This document shows positions 30,456 to 41,585 of a stretch of DNA of 64,000 nt, piece after piece; within the stretch, counting starts at the first letter, position 1; every line of letters begins with the position of its first letter. Source of the DNA: Cervus elaphus. Its lineage: Eukaryota; Chordata; Mammalia; Artiodactyla; Cervidae. A model generated the notes under the pieces. The model did no database searches. It was not told the DNA's origin and worked only from the letters and a program-made list of their open reading frames with translations. The stretch lies in NCBI RefSeq assembly GCF_910594005.1, contig NC_057816.1, positions 27,297,797-27,361,796 of the forward strand. The letters are read 5' to 3'. Position numbers and translations under genes: made by a program.

Positions 30456-31866
30456 TTTTTTTCCAAATCCTAAGGATGATGCTATTAAAGCCCTGCACTC
30501 AATATGACAGCAAATTTGGAAAACTCAGAAATGGCCACAGGACTGGAAAAGGTCAGTTTTCTTTCCAATCACAAAGAAAGGCAATGCGAATGTTCAAACT
30601 TCCATGCAATTGCACTCATCTCACGTGCTAGCAAAGTAATACTCAAAAATTTCCAAGCCAGGCTTAAACAGTATGTGAACCATGAACTTCTGGATGTTCA
30701 AGCTGGATTTAGAACCAGAGATCAAATTGCCAACACCCCTTGGATCATAGAAAAAGCAAGAGAGTTCCAGAAAAACTTATACTTCTGCTTTATTGACTAT
30801 GACAAAGCCTTTGGCTTTGTGGATCACAAGAAATTGTGGAAGATTCTTAAAGAGATAGGAATACCAGACCACCTTACCTACCTCCTGAGAAATCTGTATG
30901 CAGGTCAAAAAGAAACATTTAGAACCGGACATGGAAAAACAGACTGGTTCCGAATTGGGAAAGGAGTACGTTGAGGCTGTATGTTGTCATCCTGCTTACT
31001 TAACTTATGTGAAGAGTACATCATGCAAAACACTGGGCTGGATGAGGATGGAATCAAAATTGCCAGAAGAAATAGCAATAACCTCAGATAGGTAGATGAC
31101 ACCAACCTTATAGCAGAAAGTGAAGAACTAAAATGCCTCTTGATGAAAGTGAAAGAGGAGCATGAAAACGCTGGCTTAAAAAGCTCAACATTCAAAAAAC
31201 TAAGGTCATGGAATCCAGTCCCACCACTTCATGGCAAATAGATGGGGAAACAATGGAAACAGCGAGAGACTTTATTTTCTTGGGCCCCAAAATCACTGCA
31301 GATGGTGACTGCAGCCATGAAATGAAAAGACTCCTGCTCCTTGGAAGAAAAGCTATGACCAAACTCAACAGCATATTAAAAAGCAGAGACATTACTTTGC
31401 CAACAAAGCTCTATCTAGTCAAAGCTATGGTTTTTCCAGTAGTCATGTATGGATGTGAGAGTTAGACTATAAATAAAGCTGAGAACTGAAGAATTGATGC
31501 TTTTGAACTGTGGTGTTGGAGAAGACTCTTGAGAGTCCCTTGGACTGCAAGGAGATCAACCAGTCCATCCTAAAGGAGATCAGTCCTGGATGTTCATTGG
31601 AAGGACTGATGTTGAAACTGACACTCCAAAACTTTGGCCACCTGATGCGAAGAACTGACTCATTGGAAAAGACCCTCATGGTGGGAAAGATTGAAGGCAG
31701 GAGAAGAAGGGGACAACAGAGGATGAGATGGTTGGATGGCATCATTGACTCAATGGACATGAGTTTGAGCAAGTTCCAGAAGTTGGTGATGGACAGGAAA
31801 GCCTGGCATGCTGCAGCCCATGGGGTTGCAAAGAGTCAGACATGACTGAGCTACTGAACTGAACTG
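30455..31866 (+). mobile_element. BovB LINE, 3' 1.4 kb, inside old L1
   Basis: Starts in the RT domain (CTAAGGATGATGCTATTAAA) and ends at the standard tail (ACTGAACTGAACTGG). Diverged flanks near 30422-30448 and 31868-31892 (TTATTTGTAATAAT versus TTATTTATAATACC, both ending AxTCAG) look like an old ~25-bp TSD. The Y-A-D-D site at 31089-31100 reads stop-V-D-D, so RT is dead. Confidence 0.92.
30504..30974 (+). pseudogene. BovB reverse-transcriptase fragment, 156 codons
   Basis: The longest BovB-derived frame. It covers RT regions 1-4: HAIALISRASKVILKNFQAR, then AGFRTRDQIANTPW, then FCFIDYDKAFGFVDHKKLW (region A, with the first catalytic Asp) and ending IGKGV before a stop replaces the QG that follows. 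Internal ATG start, no promoter, and no catalytic Y-A-D-D in frame. Confidence 0.88.
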
Positions 31867-31938
31867 GTTATTTATAATACCAAAACATTCAGAAACAATG
31901 GTAATGTTAAATAATACAATGAATTTAAAAAATTGATA
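31867..31938 (+). mobile_element. Old L1 ORF2 fragment, right part
   Basis: ATTTATAATACCAAAACATT, 'gaaacaatggtaatgttaaat' and 'aatacaatgaat' continue the L1 interrupted at 30455. Confidence 0.65.
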
Positions 31939-31940
31939 GT

Positions 31941-32125
31941 ACCTAAAGAATCTGCCTGCCTAAACAGAAGACGCTATAGACATGGGTTCAATTCCTTGGT
32001 CAGGAATATCTCCTGGAGTAGGAAATGACAACCCCTTTCAGGATTCTTACTTGGAAAAGTTCATGAACAGAGGAGCTTGGTTGGCTTCAGGTTATGGGTA
32101 GTCCATGATCAGGCACAACTGAGCA
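31941..32125 (+). mobile_element. Diverged Bov-tA SINE
   Basis: The head begins inside the tRNA part (ACCTAAAGAATCTGCCTGCC), with B-box-like GGTTCAATTCC and tail GCACAACTGAGCACAC. It is more mutated than other copies. A (CA)n(CT)n microsatellite (32121-32145) follows. Confidence 0.85.
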
Positions 32126-32145
32126 CACACACACTCTCTCTCTCT

Positions 32146-32924
32146 AACCAATATATTATTCAATAATTTAAATATTCATTCACAAATTGTAGGTTACTAA
32201 TTAATTACAAAACAGAACATACAGAATTGTATCTCTATTAATATTTAAAGTATTTTTGTAATCCTACATACAAAAAACAAAACTGGAAAAATAACCAAAA
32301 TGTTAACATGAATAGATTTATATAAATGCTGGCTTTTATCTGTCTTCTTTTCTTTGGTGGCCTCATTTCATTTAATAAGCATGTATGACTTTTATAATTG
32401 AAAAATAAATGAACATTAAATAAACCTCTTCTTGATTCTATTTTAAAAGGAGACTTCATATAAACCTGGATGTATAATGAGAGAGGAAATGATTCCATTA
32501 AGAAAAGACAGGCTGAATAAGATGCTGAGAATCACACCTAACACTTAGGGGGAGCATGTGAGCAATACAAATAAGTTTTAAGCAGATATTTAATGGGATG
32601 TAGAGAAGGTTTTTATTTTGCTTTGTTTTAGTATAATGTTGTTTCCCTTGGTGGGGGAAAAGACAGTGTTTCTTTTACACACCAGCAGAATTTGCTGTTA
32701 CCTCTCTTCTCTTTCTGCTATTCCAATTATGTGCAAAACACCCAGAAGGGAATAACCAGACTCTTAATTGCTTGTCTTGAAAATTCAAACCTACAAATTG
32801 ATAGCAAATGCCACCTTATCAAGTAGAACTCAAAAATGTTTAATTATGTCTCTCTAAGACTCCCAGCAAACTGGAAAATATACAGAAAGGAATTGTATTT
32901 ACAAGTACCTTGATTTCTAGTCAC
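32146..32924. other. Unannotated AT-rich stretch
   Basis: No recognised feature. Confidence 0.5.
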
Positions 32925-33326
32925 CTGTGAAGAAAGCTGAGCACCGAAAAATTAATGCTTTTGAACTATGGTGTTGGAGAAGACTCTTGAGAGTCCCTTG
33001 GACTGCAAGGAGATCCAACCAGTCCATCCTGAAGGAGATAAGTCCTGGGTGTTCCTTGGAAGGACTGATGCTGAAGCTGAAACTCCAGTACTTTGGCCAC
33101 CTCATGAGAAGAGTTGACTCGTTGGAAAAGACCCTGATGCTGGGAGGGATTGGGGGCCGGAGGAGAAGGGGACAACAGAGGATGAGATGGCTGGATGGCA
33201 TTACCAACTCGATGGGCATGAGTTTGAGTAAACTCTGGGAGTTGGTGATGGCTAGGGAGGCCTGGTGTGCTGCGATTCATGGGGTCGCAAAGAGTCGGAC
33301 ACAACTGAGCGACTGAACTGAACTGT
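32925..33326 (+). mobile_element. BovB LINE, last 0.4 kb
   Basis: From AAGAAAGCTGAGCACCGAAA to GCGACTGAACTGAACTG. It is one of the copies closest to consensus, open in frame for 129 codons (32927-33316) over the region encoding the BovB C-terminus, including [13 protein letters not shown]. Confidence 0.94.
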
Positions 33327-35112
33327 GGCATTTTATGAATTATAACAATTTCATTTTAAGTTACCGTACTTGTTGTGATAATTAGAGAGGATTTTTGCAA
33401 TGACACAAGGACATGTGGATGGGTTATTTCAACAACTACCTGTTGTCTGATCTTGAAAGTGATCAAATTAGTCAGAACAAAGCACATTCATTTGTAATTT
33501 GTACAGATGCTGCTGGTGGTTGAACTCGCTCTTTATGGCCTTTCAAAATATGAGGCATAACCATAATTTGGAATTGTTTTATTTTGTCCTCAGGCAGGGT
33601 CAAAAATAGGGGGCTGTTTGGGGAGTTGTTAGCCTCACTGGGCAACGATCTGGGAGCTTTTCTAAGCTGGGGTCGTGGTGCTAATAACCAGTCAAATCCA
33701 GCTGCCCACTTGTATGTCTCCATTTTCTTCCTCTGTGGATTGCAGAAGGTGTCACAAGTTTCACAAAGCAGCTGCATCTAAGGGCCATAAACCACCCACT
33801 GTACCCCTTGCATAATCGTTCATGCCCCAGAGCTCATCAATGGGTTTTGAAAGCTATGGTCCCTTCTAATGCATCCTTTGCTTGTGAGGAATTGCTCAGC
33901 AGAATGGGCTATTATAATGGGCACACCATATTCAGTAGATTGTCACCATCTGTTCCACCTTCCAATTACCAAAGCAAATGGAAATCAAGAGGCAAAGACA
34001 TCAGAAATCCCAGATAATATTTTCTGTTCATTATGTCTTTTGCCTGATGTGGGTTTTTAAAATTTCATTTGGAACACATTGTAGGATGAAGCACACTTTC
34101 TTTCTATTACAGAGACACAATTAGAATATTGGGATCCAGCACTGAGAGAAAATTACTCTTTGCAAAATGCACACGGGGACATTCAGCATCCTGACCTCTA
34201 CTATACAGTAGAGACCTCTGCTCAAGCTTACAAAATTCTCATAATGTTAGGTCTGAAGTGAAAGAGCAGTAACTCCCTGAGCTGCCATCGCCTGGGGAAC
34301 AGTAAATGGAGCTGCCCACGTAGGTACTGTGGCAGTGATGTGTTCATATTGCTGCCCAATGGGCAATGGGTTTTCAGCAAGATTGAAGCAGAATGTGAAT
34401 ATTCCCAGTGAAGTGATGTGTGTGCATGTGCAGGAGAGTATTGAAGGAGACTGAAGTGACAGGTCAGCAGATATGAAATTAATGCTGATTCTAAAAGAGA
34501 AATGAGATGCCAAAGCTAGTACGAGTTCGAAACACTCACTTTGAGGAAAGTGTGTTCCAGCAGCACACAGCATTCTGGAGATTAAACAGGCAATGGCTAA
34601 GAATGAATAATCATACTAGAGGTCCTAATACAAGAAGCAGACATTATAAGCAGGGGAAGGCCCCAGAATGTCGAAAACAATGGGATACAAAATGGTTTCA
34701 AAATGGGTCAGATCTATATTCTTAACTATGTGTGTTAAGAATCCACTTTTGTAGGTGAAAAGAAACTGGAGATTAGGGTAGAAACACATGAGACTAAAAG
34801 CTGGTTGTCTAGGAGTCGGTACCATCGACAAAATTCTCAATACAGTGTCCTCATCTTCAATGAATAATTCTGTGTTCTTTGCAAAGTCTTATGCTAAGTG
34901 AACACTCTGCTTATCTATATAATTAGCATACTTGGCTATTATATTCAAGATTCTGTTGCTTAGAATGGGCAAAATCAGAAAACATTAGCCTCATGCTCAG
35001 AGTTAATTCATTTTGTTGAATACTTTTCTGTCTTTATATACATAAATTGGTTATCCATTTCCAAATTACTCAACCTATATTTACAAAGAACTGGCATTAA
35101 CTGAATTGTCAA
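33327..35112. other. Repeat-poor block, candidate conserved noncoding DNA
   Basis: I recognise no transposable element in about 1.8 kb, the longest such run in the left half of the window. The base composition is less AT-rich than the neighbours. CAGCTG E-box cores occur at about 33699 and 33770. Open frames on both strands are short (up to 108 codons) and do not share exon-like boundaries. It may contain regulatory sequence, but no function can be read from this alone. Confidence 0.4.
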
Positions 35113-35457
35113 TGTTGTTGTTGTTCAGTTGCTCAGTCACATCTGACTCTTTGCCACTTCATGGACAGCAGCACGCCAGTCTTCCCTGTCCATCACCATC
35201 TCCCGGGATTTGCTCAAATTCACATCCATTGAGTCAGTGATGCCATCCAACCATTTCATCCTCTGTTGTCCTCTTCTCCTCCTGCTTTCAATCTTTCCCA
35301 GCATCAGGGTCTTTTCAAATGAGTCAGCTCTTCACATCAGGTGGCCAAAGTATTGGAGTTTCAGCTTCAGCATCAGTCCTTCCAATAAATCTTCAGGGTT
35401 TATTTCCTCAGGATTGACTGGTTTGATTTACTTGTAGTCCAGGGGACTTTCAAGAAG
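35113..35457 (-). mobile_element. BovB 3' end, antisense
   Basis: Starts TTGTTGTTGTTCAGTTGCTC (a GTT-type tail variant), then TCACATCTGACTCTTTGCCA, ending near 'tagtccaggggactttcaaga'. No clear TSD. Confidence 0.93.
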
Positions 35458-35960
35458 TCAGTTCTTATCCCTGAATTAGCCAGATTTGTGGTATGTACAG
35501 CTACCCAAGAGTAGCATAACAATAGATCTATTTCTGGGCTGGGTATGCTTGGTCCTTGATATGCTTCTGATATTAAGACAAAACCACTTGTCCTCTCCTT
35601 CCCCCACCCCCCACCACATTCTCATGAAGGAATGTAGTGCATGTATATTTCTGAAAGTTTTTGGTTAAACATTGAGAGCACAAACACAGGCTTCTACTCA
35701 TTACCAGATGACTGTCTCAGAAGATTGTGTGTATGTAACTGTTTCTCTCAGCACAGTCAATAGGATGGGTGCTGGTGATGAGTGTTAAAAATACTCATTG
35801 CTAGCCCTTTACCCTCTCTTTTTGCTAATCGTAATTTGTTTTATGTGTTTTCTGAATGAAAGATCATTCACAGCTATCATTTGGGACTTGCATTTATTTA
35901 TTAATGTATTTACTTTATGTATTTATGTACTTATCTTTTAGAAAATCATGTTTTTAAAAA
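35458..35960. other. Unannotated stretch
   Basis: No recognised feature; ends in a TATT-rich tract at 35890-35935. Confidence 0.5.
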
Positions 35961-36418
35961 CAGCTTTATTGAGCTCTACACATATTTAAACTGCAATTTT
36001 ATAAATTTTGATGTATTTATACTCCTATGAAACTATCATCACAATCAAGAGAATAAACATAATTATCATGCTGGAAAACTTTCTTGTTTTCCTTTGTAAT
36101 TCCTCCTTTATGCCTCTCCCTGCTCCTCATTGCTGTTTGGCTTTTTGTCAATACAGATTAGTTTATATTTTCTAAAGTTTTATCTAAATGTAAGCATACA
36201 TAATGCACTTCTTTTTATCAGACTTCTGTCTTTCAACATAGTCATTTTGAGGTTCATCCATGCTGTTGCATGTTTCAATAGCCTGATTCATTTTACTGTT
36301 TGTAAGTATATTATATGGATACACCACAGTTGTTTATCCATTCACCTGTTGATGGAGATGTGAGTTATTTCCAGTTTGGAGCTATTACAAATAATGCCAC
36401 TTTGAACATTCATGTGTA
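35961..36418 (-). mobile_element. Old L1 3' end and ORF2 end, antisense
   Basis: Plus-strand blocks CAGCTTTATTGAGCTCTACA, 'gaaactatcatcacaatcaagagaataaac', 'ttcatccatgctgttgcatgtttcaatag' and 'ccattcacctgttgatggagatg' are the reverse of an L1M-type 3' region. The plus frame 36130-36363 is an artefact. Confidence 0.88.
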
Positions 36419-36867
36419 ATAGAATGCACAGTTTAGTTTTCTATATTTTATATTTCACAGCAGGAACACAAACTAAATCAAGGCTTTTTTTGGCACCTGG
36501 AATGGACATTAAGGTTTTCTTGGAATTTATGAATCCATATAACAGGTGACAAGTACGTAAGCAGAAATCTGGCTCATTTATTCACTAGCTCTTTTTCCTT
36601 AATGATTTTGTTTTACTTGCATACAAAGACACTGCTATTTAACCAATAAAACAAAAATTTATTGGAAGAACCACTAAATCCAGTCTCTGATTCAACCCTG
36701 TGAAATAACATACAGAGGGGCATAGCTCAAATAAACTGTTTTTCAGCAAATGATCCCATTTCTTCAATTTTAAGATGCCCATTTTGCCATATTTTAGCAC
36801 TTTGAAGATGTGGCTGCATTCTTCAGCTGATGTATACATTTAATGTAGAGTTTCTGTCCCCCTCTTA

Positions 36868-37310
36868 AATATCTATCAACTGATGAATAGGTAAACATAA
36901 ATGGTATACCCATGTGATTGAATATTGCTCACCAATAAACAGAAATGAAGTACTGATATATAGTGCAATGTAGATAGATGAACTTGAAAATATTATATGA
37001 CATGGAAGAAGTCAGTCACAAAAGATCACATATTGTATGATTCCATTTATATGAAATATTTAGAATATGCAAATCTGAAAAGACAGAACGTAGACAGTAG
37101 TTAACAAGGGCTGAGGGGAGGAGCAAATGGGTAGTGACTGCTAAATGGATGCAGGTTTCCTTTTGAGGTAAAGAAAAAGTTCTGGAACCAGAGGTGGTGA
37201 TAGTTTGTACAACATTGTACATGTACTCAGCACCACCGAAATGTAGACTTTAAGTGATTAAAATACTAAATTTTATGCTATGTATATTTTATCACAATAA
37301 AAATGAAATA
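36868..37310 (+). mobile_element. Old L1 3' end, plus strand
   Basis: 'atatctatcaactgatgaataggtaaac', 'gaagtactgatatatagtgcaatgtagatagatgaac', 'attccatttatatgaaat', 'aatgtagactttaagtgatt' and a terminal ATGAAATAAAAG. Old L1M-type. Confidence 0.85.
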
Positions 37311-37326
37311 AAAGAATTTTAAAATT

Positions 37327-37570
37327 TTTTTTAATTTTTTAATTTTTTTCATTTATTTTTATTAGTTGGAGGCTAATTACTTTACAGTATTGTAGTGGTT
37401 TTTGTCATACATTGACAGGAATCAGCCATGGATTTACATGTATTCCCCATCCCGATCCCCCCTCCCACCTCCCTCTCTACCCAATCCCTCTGGGTCTTCC
37501 CAGTGCACCAGGCCCGAGCACTTGTCTCATGCATCCAACCTAGGCTGGTGATCTGTTTCACCCTAGATAA
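37327..37570 (-). mobile_element. Ruminant L1 3' UTR, antisense
   Basis: Begins with a T-rich tract, then TTAGTTGGAGGCTAATTACT, 'cccatcccgatcccccctcccacctccctc', TCATGCATCCAACCTAGGCT and 'tgatctgtttcaccctagataat'. It was inserted at the A-rich end of the preceding old L1. Confidence 0.92.
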
Positions 37571-37821
37571 TTTTTAAAAGTATTTTACATTCATGGTGTG
37601 GTATATAACTGATAAGATTTAAAACCCAGGAAACTGCGTGATTTCACATTACGTGAAAGGCAGGCTGGTACCACTGGATTCCTAAAACAACTCATGTGCA
37701 TGTATATAGGCATGTATAGTATAGTCAGCCTAAATCTCAAACACACTGCAGTTAAACTCATGTCTTTCACAAGCTAAGAAAGAATGGGCTCCATTGGTGT
37801 TGCTGTATTATTTTGATTAAA

Positions 37822-38167
37822 ATAAATAAAAGTGAGTGAGTGAAAGTTGCTCAGTCGTGTCTGACTCTTTGGGACCCCATGGACTATACAGTCCATGGAT
37901 TTCTCTAGGGCAGAATACTGAAGTGGGTAGCCTTTCCCTTCTCCAGGGGGATCTTCCCAACCCAGGGATCGAACCCAGGTCTCCCGCATTGCAGGCTGAC
38001 TCTTTACCAGCTGAGCCACAGGGGAAGCCCAAGAGTACTGGAGTGGGTAGCCGATCCTTTCTCCAGGGGATCTTCCTGACCCAGAAATCAAACCAGGTTC
38101 TCCTGCATTGCAGGCATTCTACCAACTGAGCTCTCAGGAAAGCCCCCTCCCCCAACTATAAATAAAA
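37822..38167 (-). mobile_element. Dimeric Bov-tA SINE, antisense, 10-bp TSD
   Basis: The body is about 37832-38157. A full unit (37832-38030) is joined to a truncated unit (38031-38157). Read on the minus strand, the truncated unit comes first and ends CCCACTCCAGTACTCTT, directly followed by GGGCTTCCCC of the full unit: the same junction as at 7467/7468. ATAAATAAAA occurs at 37822-37831 and 38158-38167. Confidence 0.92.
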
Positions 38168-38234
38168 ATACATACCTAAGTCTAAGAGTACATAATTTAT
38201 TTCAATATAGTGCAAGAGGAGAGCATTTTGGAGC

Positions 38235-38400
38235 TGGTCAACTAGTTTAAAACCCAGAATAGCCAATTTCCAGCTCTGTGAAATGGTTATTCTAATTGGC
38301 CTTTAACCTTGCAAATGGGACATTAGACTAATATCACTTACCAGATTGAATGAGTTACGTAAGAAGTGCCCAGCATAATGTCTTGGACGTAGTGACAGCT
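38235..38400 (-). repeat. MIR SINE, antisense
   Basis: 'ccaatttccagctctgtg', 'ccttgcaaatgggacattagactaatatc', 'gaatgagttacgtaagaagtgcccagcataatg' follow the reversed MIR. Confidence 0.6.
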
Positions 38401-39119
38401 TAAGTGTAATGTTTTGCGTTCTCCCCTAGCCACCACCCTCCTGCAATACATAACCTTTAATTACATATGACAATATAAACTGTTAATAACTCTTTTGCTT
38501 TTAGGAATTTAACACATGATTTATTGTGGGGACATCCTACTTGATTCCCAGAGTTGCTATTTATCAGATACATTGCATGCTAGTTATTTTTGACTATTCT
38601 ACAATAATTGGGTCTTTTAATGAACAAATGCTGATAATCTATTACAAATAATTGAAGAAAGTTACTTTGATTCAAATGTCTATGGTAAAATAGAGATTCC
38701 TAAAGAAATTTAATTGAAATCTAAATGAAAATGGAAACTTGACAGAAGAATAGGATGGGGATGCCCTGCCTTACAACAAATATTCAATTTCAGTTGGGAG
38801 TTAACTACTATGTAATTTAAGTAATAAAGAATACAAGTGCAGAGTCATTTACAGATTTACTCTCCTTATCCTGAGCAGAGTACTGAAACCAACACAGTTC
38901 CACTTATTAGCTGTGGTTTTGTTCCCAGGGGAGTAAGGGACTTATTTTTGTTAGAGGACTTATAATAGAAAATCTATTATTGCACAATCTCTCCACAGAG
39001 GAAGCATAGAGGGCATAAACATCAGATTTCATAGGAACAAAATTAATTTATTCTGTTTTCCTCCATAGATTTCACTTTTTCAAAATGGAAATTTAGGGCA
39101 CATTTATTTCTCTTAGGTT
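38401..39119. other. Unannotated stretch
   Basis: No recognised gene or repeat. Confidence 0.5.
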
Positions 39120-39367
39120 AGTGGAAAATCCCATGGATGGAGGAGCCAGGTAGGCTGCAGTCCATGGGGTCGCTAAGAGTCGGACACGACTGAGCGACTT
39201 CACTTTCACTTTTCACTTTCATGCCTTGGAGAAGGAAATGGCAACCCACTCCAGTGTTCTTGCCTGGAGAATCCCAGGGACAGGGGAGCCTGGTGGGCTG
39301 CCGTCTATGGGGTCGCACAGAGTCAGACATGACTGAAGTGACTTAGCAGCAGCAGCAGTGGAAAATG
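39120..39367 (+). mobile_element. Bov-A2 SINE, 5'-truncated, 10-bp TSD
   Basis: The first Bov-A unit lacks its start; both units and the ACTTTCACTTTTCACTTTCA linker follow, ending (CAG)n. AGTGGAAAAT is found at 39120-39129 and 39358-39367. The left copy overlaps the SINE's own TGGAAAATCCCATGG, so the 5' junction formed at microhomology. Confidence 0.93.
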
Positions 39368-39732
39368 GTGGCCAAAATAAAACAAGTTCCCTATAGAGTG
39401 AGCTTTTACTTTAAAACAGAGCCTAAACTTGGGAATGTAAATATGTGTGAAAAGGATAAGCCAAGGAGTGGCTTGTAAGAGGGGTGTAACTTATGGCTTC
39501 CCAGTCTTGGGCCCATGCTATGAAGTGTCAGGCTTTTGGGTTTGTGGCAGTAGTCACAATATGCCATCTCAGCAGAAGCATCAATCTGGCTTCCAATCTC
39601 TGATTCTTTGCCCAGAAGTATAAACTACATTATTCTTTTTCATCTATGTCTAAAGGAAAATAACAACTCATTCCCAAGATGCTCTGACTTTAAATATTGA
39701 ACCCAAGATTCCTGAAGAGAATACCCAATTTT
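39368..39732. other. Unannotated stretch
   Basis: No recognised feature. Confidence 0.5.
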
Positions 39733-40585
39733 GAGCATACTACACGAGGCTGGAATCAAGACTGCCAGGAGAAATATCAACAACCTCAGACATACAGATG
39801 ATATCACTCTAATGACAGACAGTGAAGAGAAACTAAAACCCCCTTTGATGAGGGTGAAAGAGGAGAGTGGAAAAGCTGGCTTAAAACTTAACATTAAAAA
39901 ATAATAATAATAACAGTGAAGACCATGGTATCTGGTCCCATTACTTCATGGCACATAGAAGGGGAAAAAGTGGAAGTGACAGATTTTGTTTGGTTGGGCT
40001 CCAAAATCACTGTAGGTGGTGACTGCTGTCATAAAATTAAAAGATGAAGCTCCTTGCAAGGAAAACTATGACAAACCTAAGCAGCATATTAAAAAGCAGA
40101 GACATCACTTTAGCAACAAAGGTCCCCATAGTGAAAGCTATGATTTTTCCAAGAGTCATGTACGGATGAGAGAGCTATACCATAAAGAAGGTTGAGCATG
40201 GAAGAATTGATGCTTTTGAATTGTGGGGCTGGAGAAGACTCGAGAGTCCTTTGGACTGCAAGATCAAACCAGTCAATACTAAAGGAAATCAACCCTGAAT
40301 ATTTATTGAAAGGACTGAAGCTGAAGCTGAAGCTCCAATACTTTGACCACCTGATGCAAAGAGCCGACTCACTGGAAAAGACCTTGATACTGGGAAAGAC
40401 TGAAGGGAAAAGGAGAGGGCAGCAGACGATGAGATAGTTAGATAGTGTCACCAACTCAGTGGATGTGAATTTGAGCGAATTCTGGGAATTAGTGAGGGAC
40501 AGGGGAGCCTGGCATGCTACAGCCCATGGGGTCTCAAAGAGTCAGACAACAATGACTTAGTGACTTAGCGATTGAACAACCACAG
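39733..40585 (+). mobile_element. Diverged BovB LINE, 3' 0.85 kb
   Basis: From 'cgaggctggaatcaagactgccagg' to 'gacttagcgattgaacaaccac'. The RT site (39791-39802) reads H-T-D-D, and an (AAT)n expansion lies at 39899-39914. It is more diverged than most BovB copies here. Confidence 0.9.
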
Positions 40586-40629
40586 CACAAAGCTGTCTAT
40601 CACTAACTGTGGCCAGAGAACACTCAATG

Positions 40630-40805
40630 AGCACAGGGAAAACCGTCTCACATAAATTTTATTATTTATCCTCTTAGCAGCTCTGCACTGTGGATGTTAT
40701 TATTTCTCTCTGTGGATGGAAGAATTGAGGTTCAAAGACTCTCCCGAGGCCACACGCTAATTAAGTTCTGGGACCAGTATTCAAGTTCAGATTTCTTTGA
40801 TTCCA
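40630..40805 (+). repeat. MIR SINE, plus strand
   Basis: 'taaattttattatttatcctcttagcagctctgc', 'gaattgaggttcaaagactctcccgaggccacacgctaattaag', 'ttcaagttcagatttc'. Confidence 0.75.
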
Positions 40806-40959
40806 TATTACTGTAACAAGCAGATAGATTTCCTTACTTCTTCAAGTTTGGCTAAGCTTAGCAATCATCAGTTGGGGCATTTACTATTTGCCAGGCAGAT
40901 GTTTGAATGAAAAAGTGTCATTTGTCCCTGATTTCTTTCAACCACATGACTATGACAAT

Positions 40960-41215
40960 CTCTACCTGCACTTGACCTGCTCTTCTGGATTTCATCACCT
41001 TGCTCTATTGTTTTCTATAACAATTATTTATTTTACAATGTAATACATACTTTACTTATCTATTATGAGTATGGATTACTATCTGCCTTCAACAGCATTT
41101 CAGGTTGAATATCACCTCCCAAAAGGTAGAGATCTTTGTTTCCTTTTAATCATTAATGTATTCCACGTGCCCGGCACATATTAGGTTTTCAATATTTGAT
41201 GAATGGATGGTCAGT
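40960..41215 (+). mobile_element. L2 LINE 3' end
   Basis: 'tctataacaattatttattttacaatg', 'gtagagatctttgtttccttttaatcat', 'ccacgtgcccggcacatattaggttttcaatatttgatgaatgga' match the L2 3' end. Confidence 0.75.
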
Positions 41216-41354
41216 AAATAACACAAGGCAAAATAATGTAAATTCTTAATTGAATTTTCAGGAATGCTTTTGAATCATTACGGATTTAGTTCTTTGAAAT
41301 TCAGTCAGCATTTGTCACCACTGTTCTTTGTGAATACCGGCAAAATCCAGTATA

Positions 41355-41585
41355 ATAAAATCAATACCTAACATTCATTTAATGCGTATTACAAGCCAGA
41401 CCCTCTTTTAAGAACTCAGTAACCTTGCGAGGTAGTTAGCATTGTTATCCACATTTTTCAGATGGGGAAACTGAGACCTAATAAGGTTAATGAATGTGCT
41501 CAAAGTCATAACACTAGTTAAATGCCATGAGTAGGATTCCAGCCCAAACAGTACGGCTCCAGTGACCATGCTCATGATTCTGACT
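41355..41585 (+). repeat. MIR SINE, plus strand, nearly complete
   Basis: 'acattcatttaatgcgtattacaagccaga', 'cttgcgaggtagttagcattgttatccacatttttcag', ATGGGGAAACTGAGACCTAA, 'ctcaaagtcataacactag', 'aggattccagcccaaac'. Confidence 0.9.

Noticed and set aside
34247..34573. 108-codon minus-strand open frame in the repeat-poor block
   Set aside because: No similarity I recognise, no signal peptide or domain logic, and no neighbouring exons. The block is noted instead as possible noncoding conserved DNA.
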